NCBI GenBank assembly: GCA_020073465.1
Contig: JAIQFC010000022.1
Span: 28,116-92,115 of the forward strand
Direction of reading: 5' to 3'
Length of the DNA: 64,000 bases
DNA from: Terriglobia bacterium
GTDB lineage: Bacteria > Acidobacteriota > Terriglobia > Terriglobales > Acidobacteriaceae
The notes under the pieces are model-generated. The model was not told where the DNA came from. It did not search any database and worked only from the letters and a program-made list of their open reading frames with translations. The position numbers and the translations under genes were made by a program. This document shows, in pieces, positions 43,451 through 52,903 of the stretch (position 1 is its first letter; each line of letters starts with the position of its first letter).

Positions 43451-43975
43451 TTATGCCGGAACTCCGACCGGGGCCTCATTTTCCAAAGCTGCAGATTCGC
43501 TGGCTCCCGTGCGCTGCAACAATTCAATGGCTAAGTTCGTCTTCGCGTATCCTGGGCACGATACATAAACCATCGCTCCGACCTGGCGCAGTTGATTGTC
43601 GAGTCTCTCTGCCTCCTCCTTTCGGAATCCCAGAGCAGCAAGAGTCTTTGGGTTTCCGTATAGAGAGGGAGCGCCCTTCGAATCGGTCAGGGTGTGCAGA
43701 AACACCCGGGAGTGGACGAAGAAAGCGACGCTGGGGATGACGACGGCGCCAAACTCGGACAGCCAGCCAAGCAATCCAGTTGTGACCGCTCCACGTTCCC
43801 GCTCGAGACTCAGGATGCTGCCTTCCCGCACCACGCTTGCGAGTGGATGAGCAGGCGCGAGCATTATGCAGATATCTTCATTGCGAAATCCAGCATGATT
43901 CAAGCTGCGGACGATCTCGTGCAGGGCCGCGTTAAGAGGATAGATTCCGTATGCAGCTGGTCGATTCATCGCCAT
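43451..43975 (-). CDS. Unknown protein with GSP17M-like N-terminus
   Basis: A 174-residue protein. An N-terminal AAYGIYPLNAALHEIVRSLN followed by HAGFRNEDICIML resembles the general-stress GSP17M/YflT-type alpha-beta domain, in which a helix precedes a GFxxxDIS strand. The middle has a hydrophobic stretch (about 65-90, LGWLSEFGAVVIPSVAFFVH) and a later AERLDNQLRQVGAMVYVSCP strand. An envelope-stress role would fit the small-stress-protein neighbourhood, but the assignment is tentative. Confidence 0.6.
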   Translation of the reverse strand: MAMNRPAAYGIYPLNAALHEIVRSLNHAGFRNEDICIMLAPAHPLASVVREGSILSLERERGAVTTGLLGWLSEFGAVVIPSVAFFVHSRVFLHTLTDSKGAPSLYGNPKTLAALGFRKEEAERLDNQLRQVGAMVYVSCPGYAKTNLAIELLQRTGASESAALENEAPVGVPA

Positions 43976-44374
43976 CGGTTGGTTCCAGTCTGTGAGCAGA
44001 GCGTGAATTGATGTCCGGAAAATAGAAACGCGCGATCATCGCAATGAACAATGCTCACCGTTCCCAATTGTTGACGGGCGCTTTCACTCACCGTACAGAA
44101 CCAGCGATTCAGTGAATCTAGGGTAGTTCCTGTAGGTAGCCGAGGGAGACGCCGCATTCGTCTCTGACGCTTCAACTCCAAGATTCTTATGTCTCGATAT
44201 TGGTTGCTGGGAAATATTTGCGGTTGAGCGGTGAAGAAATTGCCGGCTTAGGCGCGTGATGCTAATGCCTGTTGTCTTCTTACTCGTGCAATCTCAAGGC
44301 GAAGCCGTTTGGCACATCTCGTGCATTTTGTGGCAGGGACGTAAGAAACGCTAAACGCAACTTCAGGAGGTTTG
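43976..44374. other. Divergent intergenic region
   Basis: 399 nt between divergent genes; promoter of the DUF5818-like gene lies at the right end. Nothing else seen. Confidence 0.45.
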
Positions 44375-44821
44375 ATGAACAACTTTATCTGTCGCCTGTC
44401 ATTGGCCGCAGCCTTGATTCTTGGAGTCACCGTCCTGGGAGGAATCGCCAACGCCCAGGAACCGAGTTCTCAAGATCCAGCCACCGCCACTCCGCCTCAG
44501 CAGCAGTCGCCTGCGGCACAAGACCAGCAAGCGCCGACCGCTACTCCGCAGGAGTCACCAACAAGCCAGCAGCAACAGGATGAGCCACGAATGCCGGCTG
44601 CTAGCAAGGAAGCGCAAAGCCAGGATGCCCAAGCGTTTACTGGCCGCATTGTGAAGGAAAATGGCAAGGTTGTGCTCAAAGATCCGGTCACCAAGAACAG
44701 CTATCAGATCGATGACACAGCCAAAGTCAAGCCCTATATGGGCAAAGAGGTGAAGGTAACCGGCAAGCTCGACATGAGCAGCAACACGATTCACGTGGAG
44801 AGCGTCGGGCCAATGTCCTAA
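44375..44821 (+). CDS. DUF5818-like secreted protein
   Basis: A 148-residue exported protein, paralogue of the 34198 gene. Signal peptide (about 1-25, GGIANAQ), a Gln/Pro/Ser/Thr-rich linker (about 28-85), and a DUF5818-like C-terminal domain (FTGRIVKENGKVVLKDPVTK, YQIDDTAKVKPYMGKEVKVT, LDMSSNTIHVESV). AGGAGG lies 4 nt before ATG 44375. Function unknown. Confidence 0.82.
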   Translation: MNNFICRLSLAAALILGVTVLGGIANAQEPSSQDPATATPPQQQSPAAQDQQAPTATPQESPTSQQQQDEPRMPAASKEAQSQDAQAFTGRIVKENGKVVLKDPVTKNSYQIDDTAKVKPYMGKEVKVTGKLDMSSNTIHVESVGPMS

Positions 44822-44918
44822 CGCAAGTTTTCGACGTGCGCGGCACTTGTCTATGTGCGCGGAGTGGCTGTGTTCAGCCCTCCGCGTTGCATTTTCTTAA
44901 GCGGTAAAGGGAAACGTG

Positions 44919-45065
44919 ATGATGTCTGACATCAAATTACGACCACGACCGCAGTATGATCTTCCGACCGCGATTACATTCCTGTTGGCTGGCCTTGGGA
45001 TCGGATCGCTGCTCGCGATCGTGTTTTCTCCCCGTCCAGATTTCACGGTGCGCCCACGCCCCTGA
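44919..45065 (+). CDS. 48-aa membrane protein, YtxH-like N-terminus
   Basis: Encodes 48 residues: MMSDIKLRPRPQYD, then a single hydrophobic helix (about 16-36, PTAITFLLAGLGIGSLLAIV) and FSPRPDFTVRPRP. The LLAGLGIGSLLAIVFSP pattern matches the first helix of YtxH-type proteins without their coiled tail. AAAGGG lies 7 nt before ATG 44919. Probably real, possibly with the upstream DUF5818-like gene. Confidence 0.55.
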   Translation: MMSDIKLRPRPQYDLPTAITFLLAGLGIGSLLAIVFSPRPDFTVRPRP

Positions 45066-45623
45066 CTCACTCACGGAGACTGCGAATTCGCCGTCTAGGC
45101 CAGGGGCGGTGTCTTGAGTCCCCGAAAATAGAGCGGCAACTCAGACCTAACGAAGGCGGAACCCGTTCGACCTTTGCTGGAGCACCTACTTTGAGGACGT
45201 GCGGTCTTCAAACAACCCGGTGTGCACCGTTGAGAGACCTAGTTGTCGTGTTGTGAAAACCGGCCTTGTCCTGCGACAAGGCTTTCCAACGGCTTGGACC
45301 GGATGAGAGGAAACCGTTATGTCCGGTTCTTAGCGGAGGGAGCGGCAGCAGTGCCGCTCTCTTACCCGGCCCCCATTTGTTTCTCACATTTTTTCGATAG
45401 CTGGAAGCAACACAGGAGCGGAAGGGAGGTTAGTCAAGGCCGCATTCTCTGCGCCGCGTAGCGGTCGGAGCGAAGCGCAGAGCCTTGACTGGCCTCCCGC
45501 GCTCAGTACACTCGCCAGCGGAAAAATGGGAGATCACCCGTTCCCGTGGCCGCCGAGTTTTTCCCGCTGCGCTCTCTTTCTGTCCCCCTGCTGCCGCAGC
45601 GCAGGGTACTCTGCCACCGAAGC
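45066..45623. other. Structured non-coding region
   Basis: 558 nt without a gene. It contains three hairpins between 45263 and 45359, including a group II intron domain V/VI-like segment, and G+C-rich sequence next to the mobC-like gene. Confidence 0.55.
45296..45370 (+). ncRNA. Degenerate group II intron 3' end (domains V-VI)
   Basis: Bases 45296-45329 form a 34-nt domain-V-like hairpin: lower stem GGACCGGA / TCCGGTTC (one G-U), GAAA tetraloop and a 2-nt bulge at the right place, with two mismatches in the upper stem. A 45340-45359 hairpin (GAGCGGCA / TGCCGCTC) in the domain VI position follows, then TTACCCGGC as in group IIC 3' ends. The catalytic triad AGC appears as GAC. No reverse transcriptase is nearby, so this would be a remnant. 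Confidence 0.5.
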
Positions 45624-46004
45624 TCAGCGCCGCGCTTCGTGGTCTTTGAGCCGGTCCAGAGCCACACGCGTCTTCTGCTTCTTGACCAAGTCGACGATTC
45701 CGTCGAACACCTCTGACGTCATCGCCTGGCCTTTTGCCAGCGGACCAAGCAGGTTCACCAACAGCAGCCGGCACGCCGTGATCTCCACCATCTCTGCACT
45801 CGCTCGAAGGCCCGTCTGGTCCTGTTCGATCTCGCGCAGCACCAGCCTGCGGATCAGCTCCGCCTGCGTCTGCTTCCGCTTCGCCGCCAGCACTTCCAGC
45901 TCGTGCAGTTCCGCCTCGTTCAGCTTTGTCCCCACGTGATGCACTCGGAATCGCGCCCGCTTGGCCGTCTCCGCTGCTAGGTTCTTCTCATTGAGCAGCG
46001 CCAT
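45624..46004 (-). CDS. MobC-like/ribbon-helix-helix mobilisation protein
   Basis: A 126-residue protein. After a basic N-terminus (KRARFRVHHVGTKLNEAELH) comes a ribbon-helix-helix-like segment LEVLAAKRKQTQAELIRRLV, as in MobC-type relaxosome proteins and related RHH DNA binders, then helical sequence to a charged C-terminus. No relaxase gene follows, as would be expected in an intact mobilisation module. GGGAGCG precedes ATG 46004. A large inverted repeat lies 17 nt upstream. Confidence 0.6.
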   Translation of the reverse strand: MALLNEKNLAAETAKRARFRVHHVGTKLNEAELHELEVLAAKRKQTQAELIRRLVLREIEQDQTGLRASAEMVEITACRLLLVNLLGPLAKGQAMTSEVFDGIVDLVKKQKTRVALDRLKDHEARR

Positions 46005-46020
46005 CGCTCCCAGCCCTCCC

Positions 46021-46054
46021 GAAACCCGCGTTTACGAAGGTATACGCGGGTTTC
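46021..46054. repeat. Inverted repeat upstream of mobC-like gene (oriT/operator candidate)
   Basis: Perfect 11-bp arms GAAACCCGCGT / ACGCGGGTTTC with a 12-nt spacer; after a T/T mismatch the stem continues with TAC/GTA around GAAG. Its place 17 nt upstream of a MobC-like start fits an oriT nic-flanking repeat or an autoregulatory operator. Confidence 0.45.
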
Positions 46055-46913
46055 CTCACGGAACCCCGGAATACGCTATCTATCGGATCCAAAGATGTTT
46101 GCCCCTTAGCACTCGCAGGTTTCCCTACAGTTCCCTCCCAGGGGTGGAGTGTCAAAATTCTTCCGGTGCGAAGCACCGTTCTTGCCCCGACTCGAAATTG
46201 AATGCAGGATCACGCCTTCAATACCTGCGTAGAACCCTTGGACTCCACCCCGGCTACAGGCTCCCTTGGCCACCACTCCGCCGCACCATTTACATGGGCC
46301 AGCGCGTGCAGAATCGACGCCCCAATCGGGTTCGGAATTCGTGTACTCACCGAGACGTTTTCGCAATGTGATTGCGCGAGACGAAAGCATGGCGTTCGTC
46401 GCTAGAATATCCAACCGATGGCCATCGGGATTCCGAGTGGAATCGCAAGAATGTTCGAGGGTAAATGGATACGCCAGATCGTGCTCGCAATTCGGCAATC
46501 CTTGCAGGCGGGGAATCCGGCTGCAGCCGGTAAAATCGAGATAGCTGTCTAACACGATGGTGCGTAGTTTAAGCATGCTTTCCTGGTGCATGAAGGTAAA
46601 GCCGACAACGCGCCAGAGGAGCTGATATGTGCCGAGCGATGTCGAGAGGATCGCGGTTGGCGTGGGACTTGTATCGGAGGGCGGGAGCGAAGTGAGCTCG
46701 GCCTCCCCGATATCGAAATCAAGGTGCCGATGACGCACCGTGCCAATGCTCTCTTTTGTGAGGTTGCGACGGCCAGAGCGCAGAGGATTGGCAGCAAGGT
46801 AGGTCTTGGTTTCGCTGATACTAAATTGGAGCCAACGTGATGACGTGTGCGCCTCCGGGGAGAGCAGCCTAAACCGGCTGTTGGTGGCGCAAGGCTAGTC
46901 GCACTCAATCATG

Positions 46914-47329
46914 CTGTCCAATGAATTCTGGGCAGTCAGTTATTCCTGGGAGGAATAACAGAATTAAATCAGAGTGATTCGGTCGGCAACTTTGTTGTCG
47001 CGCTTCGCAGCAGAAATCTTCATCCACCTCTCGACAAGAGACATAGCAGACATCGTTTCGCTAAGCTTTCGATTACTCACACGCCGTCTGGACCACTCGC
47101 GGCGATTGGTCCGAAGCGGTACCGACATGGCCACGAGAAGGATCGCGCGAGTGGTTAATCAATGTCTCGTACTTTTTCTTAAATGACAGGCATCCCCGTA
47201 AGTCACATGCTCTGAGGACGATTGCTTCCGCAAATCTGCGAGTTCGACGAGATCTTAAGGTGATAATCAGCGCCTTGCCATCTGTTATTCCCGACAGGAA
47301 TAACATTGTTCCGAAAAGTCATTGGACAG
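46914..47329. mobile_element. 416-bp element with composite terminal inverted repeats
   Basis: Ends are CTGTCCAATGA (46914-46924) and TCATTGGACAG (47319-47329), a perfect 11-bp inverted repeat. Exactly 14 nt inside each end lies a 21-nt palindrome, GTTATTCC-n5-GGAATAAC (46939-46959 and 47284-47304). The inner 320 nt hold only a doubtful 70-codon frame. No target-site duplication is evident. It may be a MITE-like element or a pair of recombinase/regulator sites; the right end lies 40 nt before the HTH gene. Confidence 0.6.
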
Positions 47330-47369
47330 GGCGGCAAGACTGGGGTCAAGTTGGCTAAAGAGATGATGT

Positions 47370-47711
47370 ATGCCAGCCAACTCTACGATTCCGTTCCCAA
47401 TCTCATCTACTGAAACTGCATCGATGCCGGCCACCGACCTGAGCACTGTCTCCAAAGCTCAGCCTGAAAACCCAAAGAGAGCTCTTCGCGCTTGGTACGG
47501 GCAAGACGGGGATCCTCTGCTCACAGCGGAGGATGTCGCTCAGCGTTTGAATGTGACGAAAGACTGGGTGTGGGACCACTCGTCACGTAAGGCCCCGTAC
47601 CTTCCGGTTATTCGCATGGGTGATGGGACTCTCCGCTATCGTGCGAGCCGAATTGAAGAGTTCATCGACGAACGGGAGCGCCTCACTCAAATCCGCCGTA
47701 AGCGCGCGTAA
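47370..47711 (+). CDS. Excisionase-like HTH protein
   Basis: A 113-residue protein. The C-terminal 75 residues carry a MerR/HTH_17-type winged helix: LLTAEDVAQRLNVTKDWVWD, then LPVIRMGDGTLRYRASRIEE. Such proteins are directionality factors (Xis) or helpers encoded next to tyrosine integrases. The first 35 residues may be non-native; an ATG at 47421 is an alternative start. It is 45 nt upstream of the integrase and probably in the same transcript. Confidence 0.78.
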   Translation: MPANSTIPFPISSTETASMPATDLSTVSKAQPENPKRALRAWYGQDGDPLLTAEDVAQRLNVTKDWVWDHSSRKAPYLPVIRMGDGTLRYRASRIEEFIDERERLTQIRRKRA

Positions 47712-47756
47712 AATGGGTGCAGGCCCACTTGTTCCCCCGCAGAAACTGAGGAATGA

Positions 47757-48980
47757 ATGGGTAAGTCGTATCAAAGGGGTTGGATCGTTTCCCGTGGAAA
47801 GAAGTGGTATGGGTACTTTCGCAAGACGGTATTCGATCCGACTGCGAATCAGCAGAAAGGTGATGTCATCTCGGTAGTTCTCGGGCTGAAGTCGCAGATG
47901 AAAGCGTCTGAAGCGCGAGAAGTACTGGAACGTGAAATAACCAAGCAAACCGGACAGTCCGGACCAAACGCCGGCAGAGTGATGAACGATAGCTCTGTCA
48001 CGTTCGGATGGTTTGTTCGGAACCGCTTTTTCCCTCTCAAAGAGGCGCACTGGAAGGAAGAAACAGCAAAGGTGAAGAAACTCCTCATCCAAAGGGATCT
48101 CATCGATCCGTTCGACAAGACTCCTCTGGAGAATTTGGACAAGTTCACCCTGCAAGTGCACCTTAATAATCTGGCGAAAACCAACTCCAAGGACAGAGTG
48201 CTCCAGATCAGAGCTTACCTCCGCGACATCTTCGCGGAGGCGGTGGATCAGGACTTCCTCGTCAAGGACCCAGCTCGAAAGGTCACGGTCCCGACTCAGC
48301 TGCGCGACACTGATCGGACGACCTTGACCTGGGCGCAGTTGCGAGGTGCGCTCTCAAAGCTAGCTCTGAGAGACCGCGTTCTCTTGGAACTTGACATGAC
48401 GAATGCACTCCGTCCCGGCGAACTGTTCGCGCTTCGCTGGCAGTATTTCAGCCACACCGAATGCACCATGCGGCTCGTGGAAACCGTATACAAAGGCAAA
48501 ATCCGACCCTGGGGTAAGACTCGAAAGAGCTTGGGATCCGTGCACGTTCCGAAAGAACTGGCCGACGATCTGTGGCTCTGGAAGCAGCGATGCCCCAACC
48601 CGTCTCCGGATGCGTTCATCTTCCCGAACAAGAAAGGCGGGTTCATGGACAGCAACAACTACCGGAATCGGGTTCTGCACGGATTGGCGCAGGAACTTGA
48701 GTTGCCCAAGCTGACCTTCCAAGTGATCCGGCGCACTATTGCGACGCTGGCGCAAAAGAAGGGGACAGTGAAGGACATCCAAGGCGTGCTCAGGCACTCC
48801 CGCATCGCAACGACAACTGACGTTTACATGCAGGAGATTCCGGAGAGCGTGCAGAAGACGGTCGACGCCATCAGTGCCGAGCTTCGACTTCTTCCTAATT
48901 TGGAAGAGGTCACGCACGGGACGAGCGTTTTGCTACCAAATGCTACCAAACTGAAAAGTGGGGTATCTGCAAGTAGTTGA
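47757..48980 (+). CDS. Tyrosine recombinase/integrase of a tRNA-Ala-linked element
   Basis: A 407-residue phage-type integrase. N-terminal AP2-like arm-binding segment, SAM-like core-binding domain (about 80-180), then the catalytic domain: Arg219 in NALRPGELFALRW, a Lys in GKTRKSLGSVHVP, QVIRRTIATLAQ (the usual first His of HxxR is Gln; Arg kept), LRHSRIATT and nucleophile Tyr357 in TDVYMQE. It ends 5 nt before the CCA end of tRNA-Ala, and its last codons hold a tandem 10-bp repeat. Probably active, although the HxxR substitution could lower activity. Confidence 0.92.
   Translation: MGKSYQRGWIVSRGKKWYGYFRKTVFDPTANQQKGDVISVVLGLKSQMKASEAREVLEREITKQTGQSGPNAGRVMNDSSVTFGWFVRNRFFPLKEAHWKEETAKVKKLLIQRDLIDPFDKTPLENLDKFTLQVHLNNLAKTNSKDRVLQIRAYLRDIFAEAVDQDFLVKDPARKVTVPTQLRDTDRTTLTWAQLRGALSKLALRDRVLLELDMTNALRPGELFALRWQYFSHTECTMRLVETVYKGKIRPWGKTRKSLGSVHVPKELADDLWLWKQRCPNPSPDAFIFPNKKGGFMDSNNYRNRVLHGLAQELELPKLTFQVIRRTIATLAQKKGTVKDIQGVLRHSRIATTTDVYMQEIPESVQKTVDAISAELRLLPNLEEVTHGTSVLLPNATKLKSGVSASS
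48931..48950 (+). repeat. Tandem 10-bp repeat in integrase 3' end
   Basis: TGCTACCAAA occurs twice in direct tandem just upstream of the tRNA. Such repeats near attachment sites are commonly arm-type sites for the integrase. Confidence 0.5.
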
Positions 48981-48985
48981 AAATT

Positions 48986-49061
48986 TGGTGGACCTGGTCG
49001 GGATCGAACCGACGACCTCTTCCATGCCATGGAAGCGCGCTCCCAGCTGCGCCACAGGCCC
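48986..49061 (-). tRNA. tRNA-Ala (GGC)
   Basis: A 76-nt gene with encoded CCA. Acceptor GGGCCTG / CAGGTCC (one G-U), anticodon stem CTTCC / GGAAG with 7-nt loop ATGGCAT (anticodon GGC), and T-arm GTCGG-TTCGATC-CCGAC. Its 3' end faces the integrase gene, as expected for an attachment site, but I found no second copy of the 3' end to the left. Confidence 0.95.
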
Positions 49062-49233
49062 ACTTGAGAGAGAAATTCCCTAGGGTTCGGAATTTCAGGA
49101 AGGAACCTCAATCATTCTCGCTTACCGTGACGCGATAGTCAACGCGTGGCACATTTTGAATTTCTTTCCACAGCCCTTTTCTGCCATAATTGATCGTGCA
49201 CCCCACCTGCACAAATCTTCCAACACAATTTAG

Positions 49234-50916
<1,683 letters not shown>

Positions 50917-50930
50917 TTCCGGGGATTCCC

Positions 50931-51362
50931 ATGCCACAAATGAGCGTGGAAATTCGCACGGTCGCCGGCAGTTCGCTGGCTGTCGGTTCTTCCGGACCGA
51001 GAACAGTCACAATTGACCGCGCGAAAGAAAGCGGCGGTCTTGGGCTGGGATTCAACGGCGGGGAGCTCCTCCTGCTGGCTATCGGAGGGTGCTATAGCAA
51101 CGACATCTTTCGTGAAGCCGCCAAACGCGGTTTACCCGTGAAGAACGTGCGAGTCGAGGTGGGCGCGGATTGGGGCGGTGATCCGGTGCGCGCGCAGAAT
51201 GTTTCTTTCTCTGTCGTGGTTGAGGCGGATGCGGCTGAGCAGGAAATTCTGGACCTGATCCAGCACACCGATCGAGTCGCTGAAATCCCCAACTCGCTCC
51301 GGTTGGGTGCTGACGTAAAGCTAACCGGAGCAAGGGCCGTGTCCAGCAGAAAGGTGCGATGA
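50931..51362 (+). CDS. OsmC-family protein
   Basis: A 143-residue protein of the OsmC/Ohr fold. The domain contains [18 protein letters not shown], where the Cys corresponds to the redox-active/peroxidatic cysteine, and later [20 protein letters not shown]. The second canonical Cys is not evident, so peroxide reduction by the classic two-Cys mechanism is doubtful. It overlaps the kdsA start by ATGA. Confidence 0.9.
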   Translation: MPQMSVEIRTVAGSSLAVGSSGPRTVTIDRAKESGGLGLGFNGGELLLLAIGGCYSNDIFREAAKRGLPVKNVRVEVGADWGGDPVRAQNVSFSVVVEADAAEQEILDLIQHTDRVAEIPNSLRLGADVKLTGARAVSSRKVR

Positions 51363-52204
51363 GCGCTTCCTTCCAGGTCGGCGAGGTCACCATCGGGTCA
51401 GGGAATCTTTTTCTGATTGCGGGGCCCTGCGTCATCGAGAGCGAAGAGCACGCCATCCGGATGGCGGAGATCATCAAGGGTGTGGCACGGTCGCTGGAAT
51501 TCCCGTTCATCTTCAAAGCCAGTTACGACAAGGCGAATCGCACTTCAATTCGCAGCTTTCGCGGTCCGGGGTTGAAGGAAGGTCTGCGGATCCTCCGCAA
51601 GATCAAAGATGAAGTCCACGTTCCGGTGCTCACCGACGTTCACGAAACCGCCGACGTGGGGAAGGTAGCGGAAGTCGTGGACGTTTTGCAGATACCAGCG
51701 TTTCTAAGCCGCCAGACGGATCTTGTCGTGGCCGCCGCGCTGAGCGGGCGGGCTGTCAATATCAAGAAGGGGCAGTTCCTTTCACCCTGGGACATGCGCC
51801 ATGCGGTCGAGAAGTGCCGTGATGCCGGCAACAAGCAGGTCTTCGTCACCGAGCGCGGCTCAAGTTTCGGCTACAACAATCTGGTGGTGGACATGCGATC
51901 GCTCTCCATTATGCGCAAGTTCGCTCCCGTGGTCTTCGACGCCACGCACTCGGTGCAACTGCCGTCGGCGCAAGCCAGTGAGAATGGCCCGGCGGTCAGC
52001 GGAGGGCAACCCGAGTTCATTCCATTACTGGCTCGTGCCGCCGTGGCCGCGGGAGTGGACGGAGTGTTCATGGAAGTTCATGACAATCCGAAGGAAGCGA
52101 AGTCCGACGGGGCGAACGCGCTGGAGTCTACCAAGCTGCGCGGAGTGCTGAAGGAGTTGCTGGCAGTGAGAAAGGCTTTGGAACTGGCGCATGCCACTCC
52201 GTGA
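51359..52204 (+). CDS. kdsA: 3-deoxy-8-phosphooctulonate synthase
   Basis: A 281-residue enzyme that condenses arabinose-5-phosphate with phosphoenolpyruvate to give KDO-8-phosphate for lipopolysaccharide. Motifs: [62 protein letters not shown] and [14 protein letters not shown] overlaps the OsmC stop. Presence implies an LPS-containing outer membrane, consistent with the TonB and barrel proteins. Confidence 0.97.
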   Translation: MSASFQVGEVTIGSGNLFLIAGPCVIESEEHAIRMAEIIKGVARSLEFPFIFKASYDKANRTSIRSFRGPGLKEGLRILRKIKDEVHVPVLTDVHETADVGKVAEVVDVLQIPAFLSRQTDLVVAAALSGRAVNIKKGQFLSPWDMRHAVEKCRDAGNKQVFVTERGSSFGYNNLVVDMRSLSIMRKFAPVVFDATHSVQLPSAQASENGPAVSGGQPEFIPLLARAAVAAGVDGVFMEVHDNPKEAKSDGANALESTKLRGVLKELLAVRKALELAHATP

Positions 52205-52310
52205 ATCAGGCGGCTGACTGATGTTCGTCGATCCAGCGTGACCGGGCAGCGACTGTTCTATTCCCGCCGTGCTCCCACCCTTCCGACGAATTCCCAGTCC
52301 TTGGCGGCCA

Positions 52311-52697
52311 TCACTCCACGGTAAAGGGCAACTTAGCCGAGCGGCCGCCGCCACAAGGACCGCCGAGGTTGCTTCCTCCGGGAGTGCCTGACACCCACAC
52401 CTCGAGCGTACCCGGTGCTGATATGTCAGTCGGTTCGATGGTCGCGGTCATTGTCGTGTCGTTGACCGTGGTGCTGGCAAGCTCCGCTCCGCCAAAGAAC
52501 AGGATTGTGTCCGAGTGGAAGTGTCTGCCGGTCAACGTCAAAGTAAAGGCAGGGGCGCCGGCCAGGGCACCCGTGGGGGAAATCGAAGTAAGTACCGGTA
52601 CATCGGCACACCCGGTGTAGCCACATGATGAAAACGGGATGATGGCCAGCGCGCCAAGGAGCGTAAGGCAGATAGCAAACTTTACGCGAGGGGGCAT
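52311..52697 (-). CDS. IPT/TIG-domain lipoprotein
   Basis: A 128-residue protein with a lipoprotein signal (about 1-26, ALAIIPFSSCGY) and one IPT/TIG immunoglobulin-like domain: VPVLTSISPTGALAGAPAFT, LTLTGRHFHSDTILFFGGAE, APGTLEVWVSGTPGG. ATG 52697 is preferred over 52709 because GAGG lies about 6 nt upstream. Function at the surface is unknown. Confidence 0.75.
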   Translation of the reverse strand: MPPRVKFAICLTLLGALAIIPFSSCGYTGCADVPVLTSISPTGALAGAPAFTLTLTGRHFHSDTILFFGGAELASTTVNDTTMTATIEPTDISAPGTLEVWVSGTPGGSNLGGPCGGGRSAKLPFTVE

Positions 52698-52851
52698 GAA
52701 GCACCTCACGGGAGACTCTTGTGAGTTCTCAAGTTCGTCTTGAAATCAAAACCTGCGGCACAGACTGGAGGCCAACCTCATAAACCGTGTGACCTGGACA
52801 GGAGCGCGAACCTCACGAGCCAAAGCCCGAATCCGAGCGCAACGGGTTGAC

Positions 52852-52868
52852 ACGGCTGGAGGCCGTGC
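52852..52868. other. Short hairpin downstream of asnA-like gene
   Basis: CACGGC / GCCGTG with a 5-nt loop, in the downstream region of the minus-strand asparagine synthetase gene. No T-tract; a weak terminator or dispersed small repeat. Confidence 0.3.
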
Positions 52869-52903
52869 GCTTCCCTAAACCCCATCCATGAAAGAGTTTC
52901 TGG

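Larger units (their letters stand above)
46005..47369. other. Gene-poor mobile-region stretch
   Basis: 1365 nt without a supportable gene. Open frames exist on both strands (for example 46106-46738 minus) but with atypical composition, no family features and no start sites. It contains the IR at 46021 and the 416-bp TIR element at 46914-47329. Probably decayed mobile DNA. Confidence 0.5.

Noticed and set aside
46106..46738. A 210-codon frame on the minus strand in the mobile region
   Set aside because: Composition is atypical (Cys-, Ser- and Arg-rich), no domain or signal, no ribosome-binding site, and it overlaps repeats; probably not a gene.
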